Source: CAZGTQ01 sp964528575 (GTDB lineage: Bacteria > Planctomycetota > UBA1135 > GCA-002686595). Taken from it: a stretch of 38,830 nucleotides of DNA. The stretch lies in assembly GCA_964528575.1 (NCBI GenBank), contig CAZGTQ010000097.1:1-38830 (forward strand). Reading direction: 5' to 3'. Both the position numbers and the translations under genes were made by a program. Positions 15,330-23,538 of the stretch are shown one piece after another; the first letter of the stretch is position 1, and each line of letters opens with the position of its first letter. Under the pieces are notes generated by a model that was not told the origin of the DNA, did no database searches, and was given only the letters and a program-made list of their open reading frames with translations.

Positions 15330-15608
15330 ATGCCCGACTTCGACCTGCGTCTCACCGACCTCGCGCGCGACTTGCTCGTCACGGCGATGCTCGTCTCGGG
15401 ACCCGTTCTGCTCGTCGGGCTCGTCGTCGGCATCGCCGTCAGCCTCTTCCAGGCGCTGACGTCGGTGCAGGAGCAGACGATGAGCCTCGTCCCGAAGATG
15501 TTCGCCGTCGTCGTCGTCACGCTGCTCCTGCTCGCGCCCGCGATCGGGATCCTGCGCGACTACGCCCTGCGGGTGTTCGAGCAGATGGTCGAGTTCGGCC
15601 TGTCCTGA
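15330..15608 (+). CDS. fliQ: Flagellar export gate protein FliQ
   Basis: This small gate subunit has 92 residues and two transmembrane hairpin helices (LVTAMLVSGPVLLVGLVVGIAV and FAVVVVTLLLLAPAIGIL). The signature SLFQALTSVQEQTMSLVPK between them is diagnostic. It packs around the FliP-FliR complex in four copies. Length is normal (about 90). It lies directly between fliP and fliR, seven bases before fliR. Confidence 0.96.
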   Translation: MPDFDLRLTDLARDLLVTAMLVSGPVLLVGLVVGIAVSLFQALTSVQEQTMSLVPKMFAVVVVTLLLLAPAIGILRDYALRVFEQMVEFGLS

Positions 15609-15615
15609 GCCGGCG

Positions 15616-16386
15616 ATGCCCTTCGAGCCCGGAACGATCGAGGCGTTCGGCCTCTACCTCGTCCGCACGAGCACGTTCGTCCTCGCGGCGCCGCTCCTGG
15701 GGCTCTCGTCGGGCTTCTCCGGCTACAAGATCGCGCTGATCGCGATGCTCGCGCTCGTGCTGTTCGTCGCCGCCGGCGCCCCGGCGATCCCCGTCGACGG
15801 GCTCGTGCCGTTCGCGGCGCTCGGGCTGCGCGAAGTGCTGATCGGCCTGTTCCTCGGCTTCGTCGGACAGCTCGCCGTGCTCGCGGTGCGCGTCGGCGGG
15901 ACGATGATCGGCCACGAGATGGGCTTCGCGATGGCGTCGCAGGTCGATCCCGAGAGCGGCGCGTCCGTCCCGCTGATCGCGCGCGTCTACGAGAACCTCT
16001 TCCTGCTCGGCCTGCTCTCGGTCGACGGGCACCACTGGCTCTTGCGCGCGCTGGACTCGTCGTTCGAGCGCGCGCCCGTCGGGCGGCTGGAGCTCGCGGC
16101 CGGCGTACCCGTAGCGGCGCAGCTCGTGTTCACTGAGATGTTCGCCGCGGGCATCTCGTTCGCGGCGCCGATCATGGTGCTGCTCGTGCTCGTCTCGATC
16201 CTCGTCGGCCTGCTCTCGCGCGCCGTGCCGCAGCTCAACGTGCTCGAGGTCAGCTTCACCGTCCGCATCGTGCTCGCGTTCGTGACGATGCTGCTGTTCG
16301 CCCCGTTGCTCGGTCCCTCGTTGGAGCACGTGTTCGTGCGCTTCGAGGCCGGGCTGGACGCCGCGCTCGACGCGCTGGGAGGCTGA
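15616..16386 (+). CDS. fliR: Flagellar export gate protein FliR
   Basis: The single-copy gate subunit that closes the FliP ring has 256 residues here, normal for the family. Six hydrophobic segments are visible. Family landmarks include LVRTSTFVLAAPLLG, LGLREVLIGLFLGFVGQLAVLAVRVGGTMIGHEMGFAMASQVDP, an extramembrane loop with DGHHWLLRALDSSFERAPVG, and a C-terminal AVPQLNVLEVSFTVRI. The start at 15616 is seven bases after fliQ. flhB begins four bases after its stop, so the gate proteins are made from one message. Confidence 0.96.
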   Translation: MPFEPGTIEAFGLYLVRTSTFVLAAPLLGLSSGFSGYKIALIAMLALVLFVAAGAPAIPVDGLVPFAALGLREVLIGLFLGFVGQLAVLAVRVGGTMIGHEMGFAMASQVDPESGASVPLIARVYENLFLLGLLSVDGHHWLLRALDSSFERAPVGRLELAAGVPVAAQLVFTEMFAAGISFAAPIMVLLVLVSILVGLLSRAVPQLNVLEVSFTVRIVLAFVTMLLFAPLLGPSLEHVFVRFEAGLDAALDALGG

Positions 16387-16389
16387 GCG

Positions 16390-17484
16390 GTGGCCGAGCA
16401 GACCTCGCGCGACGAGCGCACCGAAGCCGCGACGCCGAGGCGGCGCGAGGAGGCGCGCGAGAAGGGGCAGGTGGCGATGTCCAGCGAGGTCGTCTCGGCC
16501 ACGATGCTGTGCGCGGGGCTCGCGACGCTCGCGTTCGGCGGCAGCCGGCTCGCGCACGCGGTCGGGGGCGAGCTCGCCCACTCGATCGCGCAGCTCGGCG
16601 ACAAGGGCACGGACGAGATCACCGTCGAGAACGGAGCGGCCGTGATCGGCGGCACGCTCCAGGCGGTGCTGCCCGAGCTCGCCACGTTCATGCTGCCGCT
16701 GCTCGCCGTCGGCCTGCTCGTCGGCTACGGCCAGGTCGGCTTCCAGGTCTCGGGCAAGGCCGTCGCGCCGACTCTCACGAAGATCGACCCGATCGCGGGC
16801 ACCAAGCGGCTGTTCAGCGCGCGCTCCGTAATGCGCACGCTGCTCGCGATCCTGAAGATCGTCGCCGTGTCGGGCACGATGGGCGCGCTCGCGTGGGCGC
16901 AGGTCGACGACGTCGCGCGCCTCGGCCCCGCGGAGATCGGGCCGCTGATGGTCGGCCTCGGGCACGTCGCGGTGCGCTGCACCGCCGGCGCGCTGCTCGT
17001 CATCCTCGCGCTCTCGATCGTCGACCTCGTGTTCCAGCGCTGGCAGCACGAGCGCGACCTCAAGATGACCAAGCAAGAGGTCAAGGAAGAGCACAAGAAC
17101 GTCGAGGGCGATCCGCACGTCAAGGCGCGCGTGCGCCGCGTGCAACGCGAGATGGCGACCAAGCGGATGATGGCGGACGTCCCGGACGCGACCGTCGTCA
17201 TCACGAACCCGGACCACTACGCGGTCGCGCTGCGCTACGCGCGCGACGAGAAGGGCGACCCGCTCGACGAGGCGCCCGTCGTCGTCGCGAAGGGGATGGA
17301 CCACCTCGCGCAGCGCATCAAGCAGATCGCGCGCGAGGCGGGCGTTCGCTGCTGGGAGGACGTGCCGCTCGCGCGCACGCTCTACGCGAAGACCGAGGTC
17401 GGCCGCGCGATCCCCGAGGACCTGTACGCCGCGGTCGCCGTGGTCCTGACGTACGTGTACCGCGCCGAGGAGGCGGCGGTCTGA
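16390..17484 (+). CDS. flhB: Export switch protein FlhB with an atypical NPDH cleavage motif
   Basis: FlhB switches export from rod/hook to filament substrates. This copy has 364 residues. The N-terminus (SRDERTEAATPRRREEAREKGQVAMSSEV) and four transmembrane segments are typical, as are the cytoplasmic MTKQEVKEEHKNVEGDPHVK and the C-terminal domain. The autocleavage motif is normally NPTH, cut between Asn and Pro; here it reads NPDH (N273-P274-D275-H276) in TNPDHYAVALRY. Thr to Asp at this site is unusual, though Asn and Pro are kept, so cleavage may still occur or be altered. It starts at GTG, four bases from the fliR stop. Confidence 0.97.
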   Translation: MAEQTSRDERTEAATPRRREEAREKGQVAMSSEVVSATMLCAGLATLAFGGSRLAHAVGGELAHSIAQLGDKGTDEITVENGAAVIGGTLQAVLPELATFMLPLLAVGLLVGYGQVGFQVSGKAVAPTLTKIDPIAGTKRLFSARSVMRTLLAILKIVAVSGTMGALAWAQVDDVARLGPAEIGPLMVGLGHVAVRCTAGALLVILALSIVDLVFQRWQHERDLKMTKQEVKEEHKNVEGDPHVKARVRRVQREMATKRMMADVPDATVVITNPDHYAVALRYARDEKGDPLDEAPVVVAKGMDHLAQRIKQIAREAGVRCWEDVPLARTLYAKTEVGRAIPEDLYAAVAVVLTYVYRAEEAAV

Positions 17485-17487
17485 TCC

Positions 17488-19602
17488 ATGGCTGCGACGA
17501 CGAAGAGCGCGCCCCCGGGCGCGGGCCTCGCGCGGCTGGGCGAGCTGCTCGTCCGGCACTCGGACTGGTTCCTCGGCGTCGGCGTGCTCGGGCTGATGGT
17601 GACGCTCGTCACGCCGGTCCCGCCGCTCGTGCTCGACGGGCTGCTCGCGCTGAACATCGCCCTGTCGCTGCTCATGCTGCTCGTCACGATGAACGTGCGC
17701 GGAGCGGCCGAGCTGAACACGTTTCCCGCGGTGCTGCTCTTCGCGACGCTGTTCCGCCTCGGCCTGAACGTCGCGAGCACGCGCCTGATCCTGTCCGAGG
17801 GACGCGCCGGCACCGTCATCACCGCGTTCGGCCGCTACGTCGTCGGCGACAGCCTCGCGGTCGGTCTCGTCGTCTTCCTGATCCTCATCATCATCCAGTT
17901 CGTCGTCATCACGAAGGGCGCGGGCCGGATCAGCGAAGTCGCGGCGCGGTTCGTGCTCGATGCGATGCCCGGCAAGCAGATGGCGATCGACGCGGACCTG
18001 AACGCCGGGTTGATCGACTCCGACGACGCGCGCGCACGGCGCGCGACGATCGCGCAGGAGGCCGAGTTCTACGGCGCGATGGACGGCGCCTCGAAGTTCG
18101 TGCGCGGCGACGCGATCGCGGGACTCATCATCACCGCGCTCAACCTGATCGGCGGAATCGCGATCGGCTCGCTGAACTCGATGCCGATCGGCGAGGCGGT
18201 CGACGTCTACTCGATGCTGACGATCGGCGACGGTCTCGTGAGCCAGATCCCGGCGCTGTTCGTCTCGACCGCAGCCGCCGTGCTGGTCACGCGCGCGACG
18301 AGCGAGCACAGCCTCGGCCACAACATCGTCACGCAGATCAGCGGCCGTCCGAAGGCGACGCTGATCGCCGCGGGCATGATGGCCGTGCTCGCCCTCCTGC
18401 CGGGGATGCCGGCGCTGCCGTTCCTCGCGCTCAGCGCCGCGCTGCTCGTCGTGTGGCGCTCGACGCGCGACATGGCGAAGAGCGAGGAAGCGGAGCGTGC
18501 GACCGCGGACGCGGCGGCGGCGCAGGGCGCGGGCGGCGAGAAGAGCGGCGACGAGGTCGACGAGTTGCTCCAGGTCGACCGGCTGTCGCTCGAGATCGGC
18601 TACCGGCTCATCCCGCTCGTGCAGGACTCGGCCGGCACGGGCATCCTCGACCACGTCGCGCAGCTCCGGCGCCGGTTCGCGAGCCGCGAGGGCGTCGTGC
18701 TGCCGCCGGTGCGCATCAAGGACAACCTGAAGCTCGAGCCCAGCGCGTACCGCGTCTTGATCGGCGGCCAGGAGGTCGCCCGCGGCGAGGTCGAGCCGGG
18801 CGCATTCCTCGCGATGGACGGCGGCGGAGCGACGGGCAGGGTGCGCGGACGCGAGACGCGCGATCCCACCTTCGGCTTGCCGGGCTGGTGGATCGCCGAG
18901 CGCGACCGCGACGAGGCGGAGCTCTCCGGCTACACCGTCGTCGACCCGACCAGCGTGCTCGTCACGCACTTGTCGGAGACGATCCGCGGGTCGCTCTCCG
19001 AGATCCTCTCGCGCGACGACGTCAAGGAGCTGGTCGAGGGAGCGCGACGCACCGCGCCGGCGGTCGTCCAGGAGCTCGTCCCCGACGTGCTCGGCTACGG
19101 CGCGATCCAGCGCGTGCTCGCGAACCTGCTGCGCGAGGGCGTGCCGGTGCGCAACATGCCGGCGATCCTCGAGACGCTCGCGGACAACGCGGCGCGCACG
19201 AAGGACCCCGAGGCGCTGAGCGAGCTCGTGCGCCAGCGGCTCGGCCGCGCGCTCTGCGAGATGCACGCGGACGCGGCGGGGACGGTGTACGCGGTGACGC
19301 TCGATCCGACGGTCGAGTCGCGTCTCGCGGCGGCGGTCGGATCGACGCGGGAGCCGGACGCGGCGCCGATCGGGCCCGCGTGGCTGCAGGGGCTCGTCGA
19401 GCGGATCGCCGAGTCGCTCGGGGACGCGGCGCGCGGCGGGCGCGACGTCGTCGTGCTCGTGCGCTCCAACGTGCGGCGCTTCGTGCACGAGCTCGTGCGC
19501 GCGTCGCTGCCGAAGGTGACGGTGCTCTCGTACAACGAGGTCGTCCCGGCGAAGGCCGTCGAGACGACCGCGATCGTGTCCATGGACGGCCGAGACGGCT
19601 GA
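17488..19602 (+). CDS. flhA: Flagellar export gate protein FlhA
   Basis: This large export component has 704 residues, the usual size. Residues about 20-340 hold eight or so membrane segments with the highly conserved FPAVLLFATLFRLGLNVASTRLIL and, in the cytoplasmic FHIPEP loop, MPGKQMAIDADLNAGLID and EAEFYGAMDGASKFVRGDAIAGL. A charged linker near 330-360 leads to the cytoplasmic ring domain that docks chaperone-substrate pairs and ends in a motif with VLSYNEVVPAKAVETTAIVS. The ATG is four bases after flhB. flhF follows almost directly. Confidence 0.98.
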   Translation: MAATTKSAPPGAGLARLGELLVRHSDWFLGVGVLGLMVTLVTPVPPLVLDGLLALNIALSLLMLLVTMNVRGAAELNTFPAVLLFATLFRLGLNVASTRLILSEGRAGTVITAFGRYVVGDSLAVGLVVFLILIIIQFVVITKGAGRISEVAARFVLDAMPGKQMAIDADLNAGLIDSDDARARRATIAQEAEFYGAMDGASKFVRGDAIAGLIITALNLIGGIAIGSLNSMPIGEAVDVYSMLTIGDGLVSQIPALFVSTAAAVLVTRATSEHSLGHNIVTQISGRPKATLIAAGMMAVLALLPGMPALPFLALSAALLVVWRSTRDMAKSEEAERATADAAAAQGAGGEKSGDEVDELLQVDRLSLEIGYRLIPLVQDSAGTGILDHVAQLRRRFASREGVVLPPVRIKDNLKLEPSAYRVLIGGQEVARGEVEPGAFLAMDGGGATGRVRGRETRDPTFGLPGWWIAERDRDEAELSGYTVVDPTSVLVTHLSETIRGSLSEILSRDDVKELVEGARRTAPAVVQELVPDVLGYGAIQRVLANLLREGVPVRNMPAILETLADNAARTKDPEALSELVRQRLGRALCEMHADAAGTVYAVTLDPTVESRLAAAVGSTREPDAAPIGPAWLQGLVERIAESLGDAARGGRDVVVLVRSNVRRFVHELVRASLPKVTVLSYNEVVPAKAVETTAIVSMDGRDG

Positions 19603-19612
19603 GGTGGTGGCG

Positions 19613-20554
19613 ATGCGGATCCATCGCGTTCGAGGGGACGACTTGCGCGACGCGCTACGGCGCGCGCGCGACGTGCACGGCGCGGGAGCGGTGGTGCTGA
19701 GCCACGAGCCCGCCCAGGGCGGCGGCGTGACGATCGCGGTGCGCGACGACCGCCGCGCGACGCCCGTCGGCACCGGCGAGGTGCGGCGGCGCATGGACGC
19801 GACCGGCTGCTCGCGCGCGTTCGTCGAGCGCGTCTGCCGCGTGGTCGAGAGCCGCGGAGCGCGCGGCGCGTTCGCGATCGACGCGGCGGCGCAGGCGATC
19901 GGCACGCTGTTCCCCGTCGCGCCCTCGCCCAAGCGCACGTCCGGCCCGCGCGCGCTCGCGTTCGTCGGCCCGACCGGCGCCGGCAAGACGACCACGATCG
20001 CGAAGCTCGGCCTGCGCCTCGTGCGCGCGGGGCGGCGCGTCGCGCTCGCCACGCTCGACACGTACCGCGTCGGCGCGGTCGACCAGCTCCGCACGTACGC
20101 TGAGCTGCTCGAGGTCCCGCTGCACGTCGCGAAGAACGGGAACCAGCTCGCGAAGGTCCTCGCGCGCGAGGCGCGCCCCGCCGGCGCGGCGGACGTGGTG
20201 CTCGTCGACACGACAGGCCGCTCGCCCGGCGACGGCGACAATCTCGAGCGGCTCGGCGACGACCTCGCGCGCGCCGGGCTCGCGGCCCCGCTCCAGTCGC
20301 TCCTCGTGCTGCCCGCACCGCTCGCGAACGCGGAGCTCGACGACTACGCGCGCGCGTTCCGCGAGACGCGCCCGAGCGCTCTCGTGCTGACCAAGCTCGA
20401 CGAGACGACGCGCGTCGGCGCCGCGCTCGAGCGCACGCTGCGCCTGCGGCTCGCGTACGCGTTCCTGTGCGACGGTCAGGACGTGACGAAGCACCTGTTC
20501 CGCGCCCACCCCGAGCGGTTCGCGGACCTCGTCCTGCGCGGGAGGATCGCGTGA
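19613..20554 (+). CDS. flhF: Flagellar placement SRP-type GTPase FlhF
   Basis: FlhF recruits the first basal-body proteins to the correct cell site. The G domain is complete: GPTGAGKTTTIAKL (near residue 117), LDTYRVGAVDQLRTYAELLEVP, VDTTGRSP and a TKLDETTR base-recognition motif. The N-terminal B domain is short, giving about 313 residues against roughly 370-450 in many FlhFs. I chose ATG at 19613, since the family opens with MRIxRxRG and GAGG at 19601-19604 is well spaced. GTG codons at 19604 and 19607 would add two to three residues. Its TGA overlaps the flhG GTG. Confidence 0.93.
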   Translation: MRIHRVRGDDLRDALRRARDVHGAGAVVLSHEPAQGGGVTIAVRDDRRATPVGTGEVRRRMDATGCSRAFVERVCRVVESRGARGAFAIDAAAQAIGTLFPVAPSPKRTSGPRALAFVGPTGAGKTTTIAKLGLRLVRAGRRVALATLDTYRVGAVDQLRTYAELLEVPLHVAKNGNQLAKVLAREARPAGAADVVLVDTTGRSPGDGDNLERLGDDLARAGLAAPLQSLLVLPAPLANAELDDYARAFRETRPSALVLTKLDETTRVGAALERTLRLRLAYAFLCDGQDVTKHLFRAHPERFADLVLRGRIA

Positions 20555-21396
20555 ACGAGCAGGCGGCGGGGCTGAGCGACGCGGCGGCGGGCGAGCGGCC
20601 CGCGCGGCTCCCCGTGCCGTTCGTGCTGGTGAGCGGCGGCAAGGGCGGCGTCGGCAAGACGACGCTGACGGCGAACCTCGGCATCGAGCTGCGCCGCGCG
20701 GGCCGGCGCGTGCTGCTCGTCGACTTCGACCTCGGCCTCGCGAACCTGAACGTGCTGCTGCGCCTGTCGGTGCGCCGCAGCGTCGAGGACCTCCTCGCGG
20801 GCGACGCGCGCCTGTCGGACTGCATCGTGCGCGGCCCGCTCGGCGTGGAGCTGCTCCCCGCCGGCTCGGGGAACGCCGCGATGGGCCGGCCGGATCGCGC
20901 GCGACGCGCGCGGCTGTTCGACGCGCTCGCCGCCGCCAGCGCCGATTACGACCTCGTCCTGGGCGACGCGGCCGCGGGCATCGGCGCCGACGGTCTCGCG
21001 TTCGCGCTCGCGGCGCACCGCGTGCTCGCGGTGACGACGGGCGAGCCGGCGGCGCTCACCGACGCGTACGGCCTGGTCAAGGCGCTGCACGCGTGGGCCG
21101 TGGAGCACGCCGTCGACGTCCCGACGCCGGAGCTGGTCGTCAACCTCGCCGCGGGCGCCGACGACGCCGAGTCGACTGCGGCGAAGCTGCGCGCCGTGTG
21201 CGAGCGGTTCCTCGCGCGCGCGCCGCAGCTCGCCGGCTGGCTCCCGCGCTGCCAGGCCGTGGCGCAGAGCGCGTTCACCCAGCGTCCTTTCGTCCTCGCC
21301 GCGCCCGATGCGCTGTCGTCGCGCCAGGTCGCGCGGCTCGCCCGTCGCGTCCTGCGCCTCGCACCGCCGGCCCCGGCCCCGGCATCCCGCTCCTGA
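20551..21396 (+). CDS. flhG: Flagellar number regulator FlhG (MinD/ParA-type ATPase)
   Basis: FlhG is an ATPase that limits flagellar number by activating FlhF GTP hydrolysis. The deviant Walker A KGGVGKT is at residues 31-37, followed by LLVDFDLGLANLNVLL, a Walker B-like region (YDLVLGDAAAGI), and the MinD-type C-terminal helix region. The N-terminus reads NEQAAGLSD, close to the DQAxxLR motif that FlhG uses on FlhF, with Glu for Asp and Ser for Arg. It starts at GTG in a GTGA overlap with flhF, so the pair is co-translated. The protein has 281 residues, a normal size. Confidence 0.94.
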   Translation: MNEQAAGLSDAAAGERPARLPVPFVLVSGGKGGVGKTTLTANLGIELRRAGRRVLLVDFDLGLANLNVLLRLSVRRSVEDLLAGDARLSDCIVRGPLGVELLPAGSGNAAMGRPDRARRARLFDALAAASADYDLVLGDAAAGIGADGLAFALAAHRVLAVTTGEPAALTDAYGLVKALHAWAVEHAVDVPTPELVVNLAAGADDAESTAAKLRAVCERFLARAPQLAGWLPRCQAVAQSAFTQRPFVLAAPDALSSRQVARLARRVLRLAPPAPAPASRS

Positions 21397-21408
21397 GGCG
21401 CCCGCGCG

Positions 21409-21726
21409 ATGGACCCGACGAAGCGAGAGGAGCCCGCCGCGCCCGATACCGCGCTCGAGAGCGAGGTCGATCACGAGCTCGTCGCGCTCGACGTCGCGCT
21501 CGATCCGGTGTGGCGCCTGCTCGGCCGCCGCGTCGCGAGCGGCTCGGCGGCGTTCTTCGCGCTCGTCGTGCTGATGCGCGAGGGCACGCTCCTGCGCGCG
21601 GTGCTGGTCGGCGCGGCGACGCTCGTCACGATCGCGCTGGTCTGGCGCGGGGGGCTCGCGCTGCTCGAGCGCGCGCTCTCGCGCGACGCGGCGCCGGAGC
21701 GCGCCGACGAGGGCGCGGCGTCATGA
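21409..21726 (+). CDS. Small membrane protein of unknown function between flhG and fliA
   Basis: The protein has 105 residues with an acidic N-terminal third (TALESEVDHELVALDVALD), then two likely transmembrane helices (ASGSAAFFALVVLMRE and LRAVLVGAATLVTIALVWRGGLALL) and a charged tail. It starts 12 bases after flhG and runs the same way, so it belongs to the export operon. I do not recognise a family. A role as a small accessory of motor placement is possible but not shown by sequence. Confidence 0.72.
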   Translation: MDPTKREEPAAPDTALESEVDHELVALDVALDPVWRLLGRRVASGSAAFFALVVLMREGTLLRAVLVGAATLVTIALVWRGGLALLERALSRDAAPERADEGAAS

Positions 21727-21853
21727 GCGCGGCGAGCGCGGGCTCTTGCCGCCGCCGCTGCAAGGCTCATGGGCGAGCCTTCTCGTCGGCATCGGCGGCC
21801 GGGTGCCTGCAGCCGTTCCTGCGTTCTAAGGCTCTCGGCCCACCTGGACGATA

Positions 21854-21870
21854 GAGCACGAGCGGTGCTC
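21854..21870 (+). promoter_or_regulatory. Hairpin just before the fliA start
   Basis: GAGCAC (21854-21859) pairs with GTGCTC (21865-21870) around a five-base loop. It ends ten bases before the GTG start of fliA, in the place where a ribosome site would lie, and no purine-rich site is visible there. It may lower or regulate fliA translation. Confidence 0.35.
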
Positions 21871-21880
21871 CGCCTTCCCC

Positions 21881-22621
21881 GTGCCCCATCGATCCCCTCC
21901 GTTGGATGACGCGCGTCACTACGAGCTCGGCGAGCGCGATCGTCTGATCCTCGAGCACGTCCCGCTCCTGCGGCACATCGTCACGCGCATGGCGATCGAC
22001 GTGCCGCGACGGGTCGAGCGCGAGGACCTCGAGGCGTACGGCATGCTCGGGCTGATCCGCGCGGCGGACACATGGGAGCCCGAACGGGGCCTCAAATTCT
22101 CGACATATGCCTTCCCGAAGATCCGTGGGGCGATCCTCGACGAGCTGCGCCGGATGGACTTCCTCTCGCGCGGCTTGCGGGAGCGCGTGCGCGCTCTCGA
22201 GCGCGCGGTCGGACGGCTCGAGCAGGAGAGCGGCGCGCCGCCCGCGCCCGAGGCCCTCGCGAGCGAGCTCGGGATCGATCTCGCCGAGCTCGACGAGCTG
22301 CTCGCCGCGGCGCGTTCGACGACGGTGGTCTCGCTCGAGGACGGCGTCGACCAGGAGCTCGGGGCGCTGCTCTCCGACCCCTCGAGCGACGACCCGGTCG
22401 GCAGCGCCGAGTGGGAGGAGCTCAAGCAGCGCATGATCGTGGCGATCGCGAGCCTGCCCGAGCAAGAGAAGACGGTGATCACCCTTTACTATGGCGAAGA
22501 GCTGCTGTTGAAGGACATCGGCAACGTGCTCGGCGTCACCGAGTCGCGCGTCAGCCAGATCCACAGCCGGGCGCTGTACCGGCTCAACTGCGGCCTGCGC
22601 GCCGCGATCGGAGCGCCGTGA
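21881..22621 (+). CDS. fliA: Flagellar sigma factor 28
   Basis: The product has 246 residues, typical of FliA/WhiG. Region 2 is clear (LEHVPLLRHIVTRMAIDVPRRVEREDLEAYGMLGLIRAADTW, then LKFSTYAFPKIRGAILDELRRMDFLSR). Region 3 follows, and region 4 ends with LPEQEKTVITLYYGEELLLKDIGNVLGVTESRVSQIHSRAL. It directs RNA polymerase to late flagellar promoters; GCCGATAA-like boxes precede fliD and flgM in this window. GTG at 21881 is the only start between the in-frame TAA at 21827 and region 2. Its TGA overlaps the next GTG. A FlgM-like antagonist is encoded at 24929. Confidence 0.97.
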   Translation: MPHRSPPLDDARHYELGERDRLILEHVPLLRHIVTRMAIDVPRRVEREDLEAYGMLGLIRAADTWEPERGLKFSTYAFPKIRGAILDELRRMDFLSRGLRERVRALERAVGRLEQESGAPPAPEALASELGIDLAELDELLAAARSTTVVSLEDGVDQELGALLSDPSSDDPVGSAEWEELKQRMIVAIASLPEQEKTVITLYYGEELLLKDIGNVLGVTESRVSQIHSRALYRLNCGLRAAIGAP

Positions 22622-23538
22622 CCGCGCCCGTGATCAAGCGCGACCAGCTCGAGGGCCTGGCGCACCCCGTCGAGCGCATCCAGCCGCCGGAGCTCGAGGC
22701 GATCGCGCCGCCGCCGCAGGAGCGGACCGGGACGGCGAGCGGTGCGCGGTCCCGTCCGAGCGCTGCGGCCGCGTCGGGCTCGAGCGCGGGAGCCGCAGAT
22801 CCGACGGCGGACGAGCAGGCGGGAAGCGGGTCGGACGAGGCCGCGGGACCCGACCGAGGCGCGCGCGCACACGAGCCGTCCGCGCGCCCGGCGACCATGC
22901 GGCCCGGCACGGAAACGCTGGGCGCCGGAACGCCGGGCACCGAAACATCGGGCGCCCAAACACCGGGCGCCCAAACATCGGGCGCCCAAACATCGGGCGC
23001 CCAAACGCCGGGCGCTGGCGGAGCCGGCGCGCACCGAGCGGCCGACGGGCATGGGAACGCCGCGCGAGCTGGCGCTGGCGCCGGGCGAGCTGGCGCCGGG
23101 CAGGCGGGGTCGGCGCAAGCGGGCGGTGCCGGGCGTGCGGACGCCCGAGCGCAGCAGCCCGGGCAGCGTGGTGCCGGGCGGGCCGGGGGGCGTGCGGCCG
23201 CCGGCGGCGCGCCGGGCGGCGGCGCTCGGGGCGCGGGTGCAGGGCGCGGCGGCCCGAACGGCGCCGCACGGGACGGCGCTGGGCTCGACGGAGGCGCGCG
23301 GCGGCAGGGCGCGCAGTCGGGCGCGGGTCGAGCGGAGGCGCAGCGGGCGAACGGCCCGGCGGGCGCCGTCGGTGCGGCGGCGGACGGGACGCGCGCAGCG
23401 GCGCACGCGAAGGAGGTGCGGCTCGTCCGCGCCGCCGGGCGCGTGTGCGGCCTCGAGCTCGTGTGCTCGTGCGGCGAGACCACCGTCGTCGAGATCGAGT
23501 ACGACTCCAGCGAAGCGACAACGGAGGAAAGACCGTGA
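22618..23538 (+). CDS. Low-complexity Ala/Gly-rich protein coupled to fliA, with C-terminal CSCGE segment
   Basis: The frame starts at GTG overlapping the fliA TGA (GTGA) and ends overlapping the next GTG, so both borders are coupled. The protein has 306 residues. The N-terminal 35 residues look ordered (VIKRDQLEGLAHPVERIQPPELEAIAPPP). The next 230 residues are disordered Ala/Gly/Arg/Gln, with a seven-unit pentapeptide repeat near residues 97-131. The last 40 residues look like a small strand-rich domain (VRLVRAAGRVCGLELVCSCGETTVVEIEY) with C-x-C. I do not know a function. The ordered ends joined by an expandable linker suggest a tether or adaptor. Confidence 0.7.
   Translation: MTAPVIKRDQLEGLAHPVERIQPPELEAIAPPPQERTGTASGARSRPSAAAASGSSAGAADPTADEQAGSGSDEAAGPDRGARAHEPSARPATMRPGTETLGAGTPGTETSGAQTPGAQTSGAQTSGAQTPGAGGAGAHRAADGHGNAARAGAGAGRAGAGQAGSAQAGGAGRADARAQQPGQRGAGRAGGRAAAGGAPGGGARGAGAGRGGPNGAARDGAGLDGGARRQGAQSGAGRAEAQRANGPAGAVGAAADGTRAAAHAKEVRLVRAAGRVCGLELVCSCGETTVVEIEYDSSEATTEERP
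22906..23010. repeat. Tandem 15-bp repeat, seven units
   Basis: Seven units of 15 bases, the most regular being GGCGCCCAAACATCG, run without gaps. Units three to seven are nearly identical, the first two are divergent. The period keeps frame and encodes G-A-Q-T-S/P pentapeptides in the fliA-coupled protein. Unlike surrounding codons, AAA-C runs lower the G+C locally. Confidence 0.92.

Noticed and set aside
15517..20241. A 1574-codon open frame on the minus strand across the flagellar export genes
   Set aside because: It is the antisense of fliQ to flhF. The composition is Arg/Asp/Glu/His-rich repeats of reverse-complement codons and there is no domain, while the plus strand holds classic genes.
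21723..21854. A 43-codon frame with ATGA overlap after the small membrane protein
   Set aside because: It has no domain or hydrophobic pattern, is very short, and overlaps the fliA leader. The overlap is probably chance.
21727..21880. Possible cyclic-di-GMP riboswitch or other structured leader before fliA
   Set aside because: I could not find the conserved cores of the common c-di-GMP classes, only a short local hairpin. I kept the hairpin alone as a weak feature.
22906..23010. Tandem repeats at 416-499 and 22906-23010 considered as CRISPR-like arrays
   Set aside because: Units are 12 or 15 bases with no spacers, lie in coding frames, and no cas genes are present.
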